From contig CAWHXG010000001.1 in assembly GCA_963833235.1 (NCBI GenBank), forward strand, positions 1,178,001-1,242,000: DNA of 64,000 bases, in the 5' to 3' direction. Both the position numbers and the translations under genes were made by a program. Position 1 is the stretch's first letter; each line of letters begins with the position of its first letter. Below are positions 1-8,419 of this stretch, one piece after another. This DNA comes from CAWHXG01 sp963833235. GTDB taxonomy: Bacteria; Pseudomonadota; Alphaproteobacteria; Rhodobacterales; Rhodobacteraceae. The notes under the pieces are model-generated. The model had not been told where the DNA came from and did no database searches. It worked only from the letters and a program-made list of their open reading frames with translations.

Positions 1-2
1 GC

Positions 3-839
3 CGTCTGCTCACCGATGGACGGAAGGACGAGTCAGGTGCCTTCATCGAGGGGATGGGCCTTTCGGGCGGGCAAGCCCAGACCGTCATCGACTTCCTGAA
101 TGCACGCGGCAACGACCAGAACGAGACCCTCGCGAACTTGCGCGCAAACGTGGGCCAGTCCGCCATCGGCGCCGAAGGCATCGATGAACTCTCCGAGATC
201 GCTACTCTGCTCGAGGTCCAAGGCTACGGCCCCGACCGCATCGTCATCGACCCCTCCGTCGTCCGGGGCCTCGGCTACTACACCGGCCCGGTCTTCGAGG
301 CGGAACTGACCTTCGAGATCACCGGCGAAGACGGCAATCCCCGGCAATTCGGCTCGGTCGCCGGCGGTGGGCGGTACGACGATCTGGTCAAGCGCTTCAC
401 CGGGCAAGCGGTGCCGGCCACGGGCGTCAGCATCGGGGTCGACAGGCTCCTGGCGGCGCTGGCGGCCAGGGGTGCCGTGGCAGCGGAGGGGCAGGGGCCG
501 GTCGTCGTGACGGTGATGGACCGCGCGCGGATGGCGGCCGCTCAAGGGATGGCGACCGAGCTTCGTGCCGCCGGCATCCGCGCCGAGGCCTATCTGGGCA
601 ACCCCAAGAACTTCGGCAATCAGTTGAAATACGCCGACCGGCGCGATGCCCCCGCGGCGATCATCGAGGGCAGCGACGAGGCGGCGCGCGGCGTGGTGCA
701 GATCAAGGACCTGATCCTCGGCAAGCGGATCGCCGAGAGCGCCAGCGTCGAGGAATGGAAGGCACAGCCGGCGCAGATCGAGGTGCCGCGCGCCGATCTG
801 GTGGCCGAGGTCCGGGCGCTTCTGGATCGCCGGGCCTGA
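3..839 (+). CDS. hisS: Histidyl-tRNA synthetase, 3' part (N-terminus lies before the window)
   Basis: The frame is open from the first bases, so the gene starts upstream of the window; about 278 C-terminal residues are present. HisS charges tRNA-His with histidine in the cytoplasm. The sequence shows the class II synthetase features GLGYYTGPVFE (histidine A motif) and SVAGGGRYDDL, the motif 3 region GVSIGVDRLLAAL, and a C-terminal anticodon-binding domain ending in AEVRALLDRRA. The stop is one base before the hisZ start, so the two are probably co-transcribed with hisG as a histidine block. Confidence 0.95.
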   Translation, partial: RLLTDGRKDESGAFIEGMGLSGGQAQTVIDFLNARGNDQNETLANLRANVGQSAIGAEGIDELSEIATLLEVQGYGPDRIVIDPSVVRGLGYYTGPVFEAELTFEITGEDGNPRQFGSVAGGGRYDDLVKRFTGQAVPATGVSIGVDRLLAALAARGAVAAEGQGPVVVTVMDRARMAAAQGMATELRAAGIRAEAYLGNPKNFGNQLKYADRRDAPAAIIEGSDEAARGVVQIKDLILGKRIAESASVEEWKAQPAQIEVPRADLVAEVRALLDRRA

Positions 840-840
840 G

Positions 841-1965
841 ATGCCGCACCGCCTGCCACCGAGCCCCGCAGCCGCCCGGTTGGCTGCGTCCGCCATGCGC
901 GACGGGTTCGTGGCCCTTGGCGCGCAGCCGGTGGAGGCGGCGATCCTGCTGCCGGCCGAGACGTTGCTCGACCTCTACGGCGAGGACATCCGCGCCCGCG
1001 CCTACGTGACCGCCGACCCGCTGCGCGGCGAACGGATGCTGCGGCCCGACTTCACCGTTCCGGTGGTGTTGCAGCATATGGCGAACGGGGCGGACCCGGC
1101 CCGCTATACCTATGCCGGCGAGGTTTTCCGCAAGCAGGAGACGGACCCCGAACGGCCCAGCGAATACCTGCAGGTGGGGTTCGAGCTGTTCGACGGCGCC
1201 GACCCGGCGCGCGCCGATGCCGAAGTGTTCGCCGCCATCGCCGACATGCTGGCGCCCCTGCCGCTGCGCGCGGCCATCGGCGATATCGGCATCCTGACAG
1301 CGGCGGTCGCGGGCCTCGCGATCTCCGCCGACAGGCGCGCCGCGCTGATGCGCCATGTCTGGCGACCCCGGCGGTTCCGCACGCTGATGGAGCGTTTCGC
1401 GGGCCGCAAGGGCGGCGTTCCGGCCGGGCGCCGGGCGCTGCTGGCACGCGCCGCCCGGGGCGAGGACGTGCTGGCCGGCGCCGGGCCGCGGATCGGGCTG
1501 CGCACCGGCCGGGAAGTGCGCGACCGCCTGGCCCGGCTTGCCGCCGATGCCGAGGAGACGCCGATGGCGGAGGGGCAGCTTGCCCTCGTCGACCAGATCA
1601 CCGATCTGCGCGACAAGGCGCCGGTGGCCCTGGAACGCCTGCGCGATCTGGCGGTGGATCTACCCTCCATCGCCGGCGCTGTCGCCCGGCTCGCCGCGCG
1701 GCTCGAGGCAATGGAGGCGCGCGGGGTCGATACCGGCGCGCTCGATTTCGAGGGCAGCTACGGCCGCACGACCCTGGAATACTATGACGGCTTCGTCTTC
1801 GGGTTCTATGCCGAGGGCCGGCCGGACCTGCCGCCCGTGTCCACCGGCGGCCGCTACGACGCGCTGACCCGCGTGCTGGGCGGCGGCCGCTCCATTCCCG
1901 CGGTGGGCGGGATGATCCGCCCGGCGACCGCCTTGCAGCTTGGCTGGTGGAGGGCGGCGAGATGA
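841..1965 (+). CDS. hisZ: ATP phosphoribosyltransferase regulatory subunit HisZ
   Basis: This 374-residue protein resembles the catalytic core of class II histidyl-tRNA synthetase without the anticodon domain. It has RPDFTVPVVLQHMA and YTYAGEVFRKQ near residues 65-100 and a late STGGRYDALTRVLGGG motif. HisZ pairs with the short form of HisG to make active, histidine-inhibited ATP phosphoribosyltransferase, the first step of histidine synthesis. It begins directly after the hisS stop, and its own stop overlaps the hisG start in an ATGA arrangement. Placement between hisS and a short hisG strongly supports HisZ over a second HisS. Confidence 0.93.
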   Translation: MPHRLPPSPAAARLAASAMRDGFVALGAQPVEAAILLPAETLLDLYGEDIRARAYVTADPLRGERMLRPDFTVPVVLQHMANGADPARYTYAGEVFRKQETDPERPSEYLQVGFELFDGADPARADAEVFAAIADMLAPLPLRAAIGDIGILTAAVAGLAISADRRAALMRHVWRPRRFRTLMERFAGRKGGVPAGRRALLARAARGEDVLAGAGPRIGLRTGREVRDRLARLAADAEETPMAEGQLALVDQITDLRDKAPVALERLRDLAVDLPSIAGAVARLAARLEAMEARGVDTGALDFEGSYGRTTLEYYDGFVFGFYAEGRPDLPPVSTGGRYDALTRVLGGGRSIPAVGGMIRPATALQLGWWRAAR

Positions 1966-2664
1966 CCCTCAGGCTCGGCGTGCCGTCGAAGGGGCGGCTG
2001 ATGGAGAAGACGTTCGACTGGTTCGGCGCCCACGGGATCGGCCTTGCCCTGGCTGGAGGGCAGCGGGAATATGCCGGCGCGGTGCGCGGCATCGCGGGAG
2101 TGGAGCTGGTGCTGCTCGCCGCCGGCGACATCCCGCGCGAGCTGGCGGCGGGGCGGCTTCATCTGGGCGTGACGGGCTCTGACCTCATGCGCGACAAGCT
2201 GGCCATCTGGGACGATCAGGTGGTGGAGGTCGAGCAGATGGGCTTCGGTCACGCGGATCTGGTGATCGCGGTGCCGCGTTTCTGGGTGGATGTCGAGTTC
2301 GGTCTCCGATCTCGATGCCGCGGCGGCGGCGTTCCGGGCGGAGCATGGCCACCGCCTGCGGATCGCCACCAAGTATCACCGGCTGATCCGCGAGTTCCTC
2401 AAGCGCGAGGGCGTGGCCGATTACCGGCTTGTCGACAGCCAGGGCGCCACCGAGGGCGCGGTGAAGAACGGCAGCGCGGAGGCGATCGCCGACATCACCT
2501 CCACCGGAGAGACGCTGCGGGCGAACCACCTCAAGCCACTGGCCGACGGCGTGGTGCATCGTAGCCAGGCGACGCTCTTCAAGTCGCGGCAGGCGGATTG
2601 GCGGCACGGCGCGCGAGAGACCCTGGCGATCCTGTTGGAGCGGCTCGACCTGACGCGGGCCTGA
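1962..2664 (+). CDS. hisG: ATP phosphoribosyltransferase, short form (HisG), frameshifted
   Basis: HisG joins ATP and PRPP in the first step of histidine synthesis. The ATG at 1962 overlaps the hisZ stop. The first part reads MTLRLGVPSKGRLMEKTFDW through VIAVPRFWVDVE. The second part (VSDLDAAAAAFRAEHGHRL to the end) lies one frame later, and includes the PRPP-loop-like ITSTGETLRANHLK. Removing one T at 2298-2299 restores a continuous protein of about 233 residues, the usual length of a short HisG. No other damage is seen, so a sequencing indel is more likely than a true pseudogene. The short form needs HisZ, which sits directly upstream. Confidence 0.9.
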
Positions 2665-2809
2665 GGACGGCGGGCGACGCAGTCTTGGTCCAGATCGCGC
2701 CTGGCGGCCGGGGCGGTGGATTCCCCGGTTCAGCCAACGCGGGCGTGACCGGGGTGCGATGCCCGTGGGGGCGCAACCTGACGGACGACCCCGAGAAAGA
2801 CGTCGCTTC

Positions 2810-3238
2810 CTAGAGCACTCCCATCTCGGCCAGCGCCCGGTTCAGCTCCGGCGGCAGGGTCGGCTCGGCCGCGCGGCCTTTCCGCAGGTCCCTTGGTGCG
2901 TCTTCGGACGCCAGATACCGCCAGCCCTGGAACGGCCGCCGGACCTGCCCCTCCGTCCGCACCACGTCCGGGTCGAGCACCAGGCCGCAACGGCGGATGC
3001 CGTCCTCGCGCACCACCTCGTCGAGCCTGAGAACCCGCTGCCGGGCCAGCACGGTGCCCTTGAACACCCAATAGATCGACCCGCCGGCCAGAAGCTCTGC
3101 CGCGCGCTTCGGCCACATGCGGGTGACGTGGCGCGGCTGCCCGTCGGGGCCCTGAGCGCGAGGCAGCGTCTGCCAGGCGATCAGATCCTCGACCTGCTCG
3201 GCGCCGACGCAGATCTTGACCAGATTTATGCGATTCAT
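2810..3238 (-). CDS. DUF1489 family protein
   Basis: The predicted protein has 142 residues from the ATG at 3238 (MNRINLVKICVGAEQVEDL). It contains the family-typical HVTRMWPKRAAELLAGGSIY and WVFKGTVLARQRVL segments. DUF1489 proteins are small, soluble, conserved in alphaproteobacteria and of unknown function. An in-frame upstream extension exists but lacks conservation and would run into nrdJ, so the ATG at 3238 was chosen. The gene is divergent from nrdJ across about 107 bp that contain a clear inverted repeat. Confidence 0.85.
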   Translation of the reverse strand: MNRINLVKICVGAEQVEDLIAWQTLPRAQGPDGQPRHVTRMWPKRAAELLAGGSIYWVFKGTVLARQRVLRLDEVVREDGIRRCGLVLDPDVVRTEGQVRRPFQGWRYLASEDAPRDLRKGRAAEPTLPPELNRALAEMGVL

Positions 3239-3244
3239 CGGATG

Positions 3245-3265
3245 ACACCCCCAAGGCTGGGGTGT
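3245..3265. promoter_or_regulatory. Perfect 7-bp inverted repeat between DUF1489 and nrdJ
   Basis: The sequence ACACCCC - CAAGGCT - GGGGTGT forms a perfect 7-bp dyad in the divergent promoter region, 7 bp upstream of the DUF1489 start and 80 bp upstream of nrdJ. A TAGCAT/CATAGAT stretch just downstream could be a -10 element towards nrdJ. NrdR boxes also carry ACAC...GTGT ends but are shorter and AT-rich inside, so this is only a possible operator. It could instead be an RNA hairpin in a leader. Confidence 0.4.
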
Positions 3266-3345
3266 AGCATAGATGCCTGTCGCCCGGCGGCAAGCCTGCC
3301 CGAAAGTGATATTTCCCCCCTCGTTCACCGTCCGGAGCCCTGCCG

Positions 3346-5631
3346 ATGACCCGTTTCGCCGCCCCCATCGCCGAGCAGATCTGGGACATGAAATACCGGC
3401 TGAAGAGCGCAGACGGCACCCCGATCGACGAGACCGTGGAGGCGACCTGGCGGCGGATCGCGCAGAGCCTTGCCTCGGTCGAGGCCGCGCCCGACGAATG
3501 GGAGCCAAGGTTCTACGCGGCACTCGAGGATTTCCGATTCCTGCCCGCGGGCAGGATCATCGCAGGCGCCGGCACGGGCCGTTCGGTGACGCTGTTCAAC
3601 TGCTTCGTGATGGGCACGATCCCCGACAGCATGAGCGGCATCTTCGAAGCCCTGCGCGAGGCCGCACTGACCATGCAGCAGGGCGGCGGCATCGGCTACG
3701 ACTTCTCCACCATCCGCCCCCGCGGTGCCGCGGTGAAGGGCGTGGCGGCCGACGCCTCGGGCCCGCTCAGCTTCATGGACGTGTGGGACGCCATGTGTCG
3801 CACGATCATGTCGGCCGGTAGCCGCCGGGGCGCGATGATGGCCACAATGCGCTGCGACCACCCCGACATCGAGGAGTTCGTCGCTGCGAAGGCCGATGCC
3901 GCCCGCCTGCGCAACTTCAACGTCAGCGTGCTGATCACCGACCCTTTCATGGCCGCCGTGAAGGCCGACGCACCGTGGAAGCTGTCCTTCGGCGGGCAGG
4001 TGCACCGGACGATCCAGGCCCGCGCGCTCTGGGATGCGATCATGCAGGCGACCTACGACTATGCCGAGCCGGGCGTCATCTTCATCGACCGCATCAACGC
4101 CGCCAACAATCTGCATTACGCCGAGGAGATCTCCGCCACGAACCCCTGCGGGGAGCAGCCGCTGCCGCCCTACGGGGCCTGCCTTCTCGGCTCGATCAAC
4201 CTCTCGCGGCTGGTGCCGGAGCCGTTCGCGGAGGATGCTGCGCTGGACGAGGCGGCCCTGGACGATCTGGTGCGCACCGCCGTGCGGATGATGGACAACG
4301 TCGTGGATGCCAGCCGCTTTCCCCTTCCGCAGCAGGCGGCCGAGGCGGCGGCGAAGCGGCGCATCGGGCTGGGCGTCACCGGGCTGGCCGATGCGCTGCT
4401 GATGGTCGGCGCGCGCTATGGCTCCGAAGCGGCGGCGGCGCTGACGGAGCGCTGGCTGCGGGCGGTGGCGCGGGCGGCCTATCTGGCGTCGTCCGATCTC
4501 GCCGCCGAGAAGGGCGCTTTCCCGCTCTTCGACGCCGGGCCGTTCCTTGCCGGGCAGACCATGCAGGCGATGGACGACGACGTGCGCGCAGCCATTGCCG
4601 AGAAGGGCATCCGCAACGCTCTCCTCACCTCGATCGCGCCAACCGGGACGATCAGCCTCTATGCCGGCAACGTCAGCAGCGGGATCGAGCCGGTCTTCGC
4701 CTATGCCTACACCCGCAAGGTGCTGCAGAAGGACGGGACGCGGACGGAGGAGGAGGTGGTGGACTACGCGGTGCAGCTCTGGCGCGAGACCCACGGCGAG
4801 GCGCCCCTGCCGGACCATTTCGTCAACGCTCAGACGCTGGCGCCGATGGACCATGTGCGCATGCAGGCGGCGGCGCAGAAATGGGTCGATTCCTCGATCT
4901 CGAAAACCATCAACTGCCCCGAAGACATCGACTTCGCCGCCTTCAAGGACGTCTACATGGCGGCCTGGGACCAGGGCTGCAAAGGCTGCACGACCTACCG
5001 CCCGAACGCGGTGACCGGGAGCGTGCTGAGCGTGGCAGAACCGTCCCCGGCGCCGGTCAAGGTGGAACCCCCGGTGGCCGAGCCTTCCGGCGCGGACGTG
5101 ATCTACATGACCGAGCCGCTGGACAGGCCGCAGGCGCTGGAGGGGCTGACCTACAAGCTGAAATGGCCCGGCTCGGAACATGCCATCTACATCACTCTCA
5201 ACGACATCGTCGCCGACGGTCGGCGCCGGCCCTTCGAGGTTTTCATCAACTCCAAGAACATGGAGCATTTCGCCTGGACGGTGGCGTTGACGCGGATGAT
5301 CTCGGCGGTGTTCCGGCGCGGCGGCGACGTGAGCTTTGTGGTCGAAGAACTCAAGGCCGTGTTCGATCCGCGCGGGGGCGCCTGGATGGGCGGCAAGTAC
5401 GTGCCCTCGATCCTCGCGGCCATCGGCGGCGTGATCGAGCGGCACCTGATCGCCATCGGGTTCATCGCGGGCGAGGGGCTGGGCCTGAAGGCCGATCCGC
5501 AAGCCGATGTGACCGCGCTCGGCGGCGCTGCACCGCGCGGCCCCGCCTGCGAGCATTGCGGAGCCGCGGCCGTGCGCAAGGTCGAGGGCTGCCTGACCTG
5601 CGCGGACTGCGGCTACTCCAAATGCGGGTGA
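3346..5631 (+). CDS. nrdJ: Adenosylcobalamin-dependent ribonucleoside-diphosphate reductase (class II)
   Basis: This 761-residue enzyme makes deoxyribonucleotides with a B12-generated thiyl radical, so it works with or without oxygen. Visible family features are LFNCFVMGTIPDSMSGIFEA near residue 85, the active-site segment NPCGEQPLPPYGACLLGSIN from residue 266, and GCKGCTTYRPN near residue 545. At the C-terminus is a Cys-rich zinc-ribbon-like tail (CEHCG...CLTCADCGYSKCG) that carries the redox cysteines. The length is normal and no frameshift is seen. No cobalamin riboswitch was recognised upstream; the only visible control element is the dyad at 3245-3265. Confidence 0.95.
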   Translation: MTRFAAPIAEQIWDMKYRLKSADGTPIDETVEATWRRIAQSLASVEAAPDEWEPRFYAALEDFRFLPAGRIIAGAGTGRSVTLFNCFVMGTIPDSMSGIFEALREAALTMQQGGGIGYDFSTIRPRGAAVKGVAADASGPLSFMDVWDAMCRTIMSAGSRRGAMMATMRCDHPDIEEFVAAKADAARLRNFNVSVLITDPFMAAVKADAPWKLSFGGQVHRTIQARALWDAIMQATYDYAEPGVIFIDRINAANNLHYAEEISATNPCGEQPLPPYGACLLGSINLSRLVPEPFAEDAALDEAALDDLVRTAVRMMDNVVDASRFPLPQQAAEAAAKRRIGLGVTGLADALLMVGARYGSEAAAALTERWLRAVARAAYLASSDLAAEKGAFPLFDAGPFLAGQTMQAMDDDVRAAIAEKGIRNALLTSIAPTGTISLYAGNVSSGIEPVFAYAYTRKVLQKDGTRTEEEVVDYAVQLWRETHGEAPLPDHFVNAQTLAPMDHVRMQAAAQKWVDSSISKTINCPEDIDFAAFKDVYMAAWDQGCKGCTTYRPNAVTGSVLSVAEPSPAPVKVEPPVAEPSGADVIYMTEPLDRPQALEGLTYKLKWPGSEHAIYITLNDIVADGRRRPFEVFINSKNMEHFAWTVALTRMISAVFRRGGDVSFVVEELKAVFDPRGGAWMGGKYVPSILAAIGGVIERHLIAIGFIAGEGLGLKADPQADVTALGGAAPRGPACEHCGAAAVRKVEGCLTCADCGYSKCG

Positions 5632-5980
5632 TGGAGCTGCTCGGACCGATGTAGTGGGTATCCTCGCAGGCCTCCCGCCCCCGCCCGGGGCGTGACGTCC
5701 CGCTTCCGGCTAATGCCATGGCACGGATAGGATCTCTGCGGGGTCTAGGGCGAACCGCGGCCGGGATGTGGATTTCGGCGGTCTTGCGGTTCAGGTCTCG
5801 TGCCACGATGCTGGCCGACGGCCGCGAGGAGGTCCATCCTCGCCTCGATCCGGCATCAAGCGCGGTATTCTGGGCGGCCTGAGCCTGTCGGCGCAATGCA
5901 TCGTGGGTGAAGCTTGCGATGGCGAGGCGACGGCATGATGCCGCCAAAGCCGGGGCGGCCGGAAGCGTCAGGGGCGACCC
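5632..5980. other. Intergenic stretch, no recognised gene
   Basis: These 349 bp lie between the convergent ends of nrdJ and the DUF6653 gene. Open frames exist on both strands, but none has a ribosome binding site, family similarity or codon pattern that I could support. No strong hairpin with a T-tract was found. Confidence 0.5.
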
Positions 5981-6526
5981 TCACGACCTAGCCCCACCAT
6001 CCCGATCAATGGCAGTATCGATCGTCCCCTGGCCCTGCGGTCGCGATGAGGCCGCCATGTCTCGATAGAGCCAACCCATCCTGTCCACTAACCAAAGCTT
6101 CGGCAGCATCGTCAGCGACAGTCCGAGCAACATCATCGCAAGGTCGAGCTGCCAGAGGCCGGCCACCAGCGGCGGCAGCCCGACCAGCGAGGCGAATGCC
6201 AGCCCTCGCGCCCAAGCGGCATGGTGATCCGGAACCGGGCATGCCCTTCGGTTCAGCCAGAGCCGCTCGCCCATCACCCCGCGCGAGGCCCAGTTGTCTG
6301 TGTTTGCGGGCGGCGGGAAGACCCGCGGGTTGAGCCAGATCCACAGCAGCGCCGCGGCGATGGGAATGAGGCTCCAGGCCCCGATCCAGGTGCGGCTCCA
6401 GATCGCGGCGACCAGAAGCGGCAGGCAGGCGATGCGGGAATAGACGCTCCAGGGGTTGGCGTGCCGCGCCCAGACCTGCGGCGACATCCCCATGACCTTG
6501 CCGGAGAGTGCCGCGATCCGCTCCAT
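5981..6526 (-). CDS. DUF6653 family membrane protein
   Basis: This predicted 181-residue protein has four hydrophobic segments arranged as two hairpins, at about residues 31-45, 50-65, 108-124 and 128-144. Between them is a conserved-looking soluble stretch, LNPRVFPPPANTDNWASRGV. Family assignment is by overall resemblance to the uncharacterised DUF6653 group, which I recall as common in Rhodobacterales. It is monocistronic and divergent from the thioredoxin gene at 6604. No function is known. Confidence 0.7.
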   Translation of the reverse strand: MERIAALSGKVMGMSPQVWARHANPWSVYSRIACLPLLVAAIWSRTWIGAWSLIPIAAALLWIWLNPRVFPPPANTDNWASRGVMGERLWLNRRACPVPDHHAAWARGLAFASLVGLPPLVAGLWQLDLAMMLLGLSLTMLPKLWLVDRMGWLYRDMAASSRPQGQGTIDTAIDRDGGARS

Positions 6527-6603
6527 TCTTGCCTCCCGCTCTTGGCACGCACGCCCGACATGCGCATATAGAGCTGAATTCCTGACTTCTGGAGAGCGAT
6601 CCC

Positions 6604-7512
6604 ATGCTCCAATTCGGCTCGACCCCGGCGGCGCCGCCGGCCGACGACCTAATCAAGGACGCGACCGAGGCGACCTTTATGGCCGACGTCATCAGCGCCA
6701 GCCAGGAGGTGCCGATCATCGTCGACTTCTGGGCGCCGTGGTGCGGCCCGTGCAAGACGCTGACCCCGGCGCTGGAAGCCGCGGTTCGTGAGGCAGGCGG
6801 CAAGGTGAAGCTGGTGAAGGTCGATGTAGACCAGGCCCAGCAGATCGCCGCGCAGCTGCGCATCCAGTCGATCCCCACGGTCTACGCATTCTGGCAGGGC
6901 CAGCCCGTCGACGCGTTTCAAGGCGCGCTTCCGGCCTCGGAGCTGAAGGCCTTCATCGACAAGGTTGCGGCGCTCGGCGGCGACGGCGGACTGGCCGAGG
7001 CGCTGGAAGCGGCCGAGGAGATGCTGGCGCAGGGTGCTGCGGTGGACGCGGCACAGATCTTCGCGGCGATCCTCGGCGAGGACCCTGGCAGCGCGGCGGC
7101 CCATGGCGGCTTGGCGCGCGCGCATCTCGCCATGGGCGAGATCGATCAGGCCGAGGCGCTGGTGAACAACGCCGGCCCCGACATTGCGAAGAGCGTCGAG
7201 GTGGAAGCTGCGCGCGCACAGATCGATCTGGCGCGGCAGGCGATGAATGCCGGCCCGGCCGACGATCTGCGCGCGCGGGTCGAGGCGGCGCCTGACGATC
7301 ACCAGGCCCGGTTCGACTATGCCGCCGCCTTGCACGCCCAGGGCGACGTGCAGGGCGCAGTGGACGAGTTGCTGGACCTCTTCCGCCGCGACCGCGAGTG
7401 GAACGACGGGGCGGCGCGCGCCCAACTCTTCAAGATCTTCGACGCGCTGCCGGGCAAGGACCCCATTGCGCTGGCCGGCCGGCGAAAACTGTCTTCGATG
7501 ATATTTGCCTGA
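6604..7512 (+). CDS. Thioredoxin-like co-chaperone with TPR tail (YbbN/CnoX type)
   Basis: The 302-residue protein has an N-terminal thioredoxin fold with WCGPCK at residues 46-51 and the cis-proline region IQSIPTVYAFWQG. The C-terminal half is helical and TPR-like, with repeated Ala-rich helices and a final HAQGDVQGAVDELLDLFRRD segment. This layout matches YbbN/CnoX, which protects chaperonin substrates under oxidative stress; unlike the E. coli protein it keeps both active-site cysteines. A GGAGAG ribosome site lies upstream of the ATG at 6604. The LON-N gene follows after 17 bp, suggesting a three-gene operon. Confidence 0.88.
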   Translation: MLQFGSTPAAPPADDLIKDATEATFMADVISASQEVPIIVDFWAPWCGPCKTLTPALEAAVREAGGKVKLVKVDVDQAQQIAAQLRIQSIPTVYAFWQGQPVDAFQGALPASELKAFIDKVAALGGDGGLAEALEAAEEMLAQGAAVDAAQIFAAILGEDPGSAAAHGGLARAHLAMGEIDQAEALVNNAGPDIAKSVEVEAARAQIDLARQAMNAGPADDLRARVEAAPDDHQARFDYAAALHAQGDVQGAVDELLDLFRRDREWNDGAARAQLFKIFDALPGKDPIALAGRRKLSSMIFA

Positions 7513-7529
7513 GCGGGCGGGTGGACTAA

Positions 7530-8207
7530 TTGAACTTCATGATGTCAGCCGCCGACCTGCCGGAAACAATTCCGGTCTTTCCTCTCCCGGGCGCGCTGTT
7601 GCTGCCCCGAACGCGGCTGCCGCTGCATATCTTCGAGCCGCGCTATCTTGCGATGCTCGACGACACGCTGAAGACCCCGCATCGCCTGATCGGCATGATC
7701 CAGCCGCGCGACGTTCCGGGCCAGTCCGCCGGAAAAACGGGTGGAAACTGCCAGAGGCGTCTGCACGCGATCGGCTGTGCCGGGCGCCTGACCGGTTTCT
7801 CCGAAACGGAAGATGGGCGGTACATGATCACCCTTTCCGGAATGTCGCGGTTCCGGGTCCAGCGTGAAGTCAGCGGCTTTACCCCCTACGTTCGCGCCGA
7901 CGTGGACTGGGCCGGGTTCGACCGTGACCTGGGCACCACGGAGCGCGACAAGGCGTTCGACCGCGAGGAATTTCTCGCCTTGCTTGGCCGGTACTTCGAG
8001 AGCCGCAACCTCTCGACCGATTGGGAAAGCCTGAAGGAGGCCGAGAACGAACTGTTGATCAACTCGCTCTCGATGCTCTGCCCCTTCGATCCCGAGGACA
8101 AGCAGGCCCTGCTCGAGGCGCCCTCGCTCAGCACCCGCCGCGAGACGCTGGTGACCCTGATTGAATTCTCGCTGCGGGGCGGGACCGGCGAGGAGATGAT
8201 GCAGTGA
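7530..8207 (+). CDS. LON peptidase substrate-binding domain protein
   Basis: The protein consists only of the Lon N-terminal (LAN) domain, with IPVFPLPGALLLPRTRLPLH and IFEPRYLAMLDD near the start. It lacks the AAA and protease domains of Lon. Such stand-alone proteins are thought to bind substrates or act as adaptors, but their role is unproven. The first possible start is TTG at 7530; ATG codons at 7539 and 7542 are equally plausible and change the length of about 225 residues only slightly. The stop overlaps the GTG start of the Trm112-like gene, so translation is probably coupled. Confidence 0.88.
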   Translation: MNFMMSAADLPETIPVFPLPGALLLPRTRLPLHIFEPRYLAMLDDTLKTPHRLIGMIQPRDVPGQSAGKTGGNCQRRLHAIGCAGRLTGFSETEDGRYMITLSGMSRFRVQREVSGFTPYVRADVDWAGFDRDLGTTERDKAFDREEFLALLGRYFESRNLSTDWESLKEAENELLINSLSMLCPFDPEDKQALLEAPSLSTRRETLVTLIEFSLRGGTGEEMMQ

Positions 8208-8404
8208 GCGACGATCCTGATGCATCCGCCTCGAAAGGGTTCGACCGTCGCATGCTGGAGGCGCTGGTCTGCCCGGTGAGCCAGTCGAGGCTAGATTACG
8301 ATGCCGAGGCGCAGGAGCTGATCTCGAAGCAGGCTAACCTGGCCTACCCGATCCGTGATGGAATTCCCGTGATGCTGGAAGACGAGGCGCGGGTGCTGGA
8401 CTGA
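8204..8404 (+). CDS. Trm112-like small protein (UPF0434/YcaR type)
   Basis: This 66-residue protein starts at GTG 8204, overlapping the previous stop. It shows the Trm112 signature LEALVCPVSQSRLDYDAEAQ followed by LAYPIRDGIPVMLEDEA. Bacterial Trm112-like proteins can act as partners of methyltransferases, but here only one cysteine of the usual zinc site remains, as in many alphaproteobacterial members. It is probably the last gene of the unit starting at 6604. Confidence 0.9.
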   Translation: MSDDPDASASKGFDRRMLEALVCPVSQSRLDYDAEAQELISKQANLAYPIRDGIPVMLEDEARVLD

Positions 8405-8419
8405 GCCCTGCGGGCCTGC

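Noticed and set aside
3239..3345. Cobalamin riboswitch upstream of the B12-dependent reductase
   Set aside because: The interval is only about 107 bp and lacks a B12-box-like sequence; only a simple dyad is present.
3325..5556. Long open frame antisense to nrdJ
   Set aside because: Its sequence is rich in His, Arg and Gly without domains, as expected for a shadow of a GC-rich gene; nrdJ on the plus strand explains the region.
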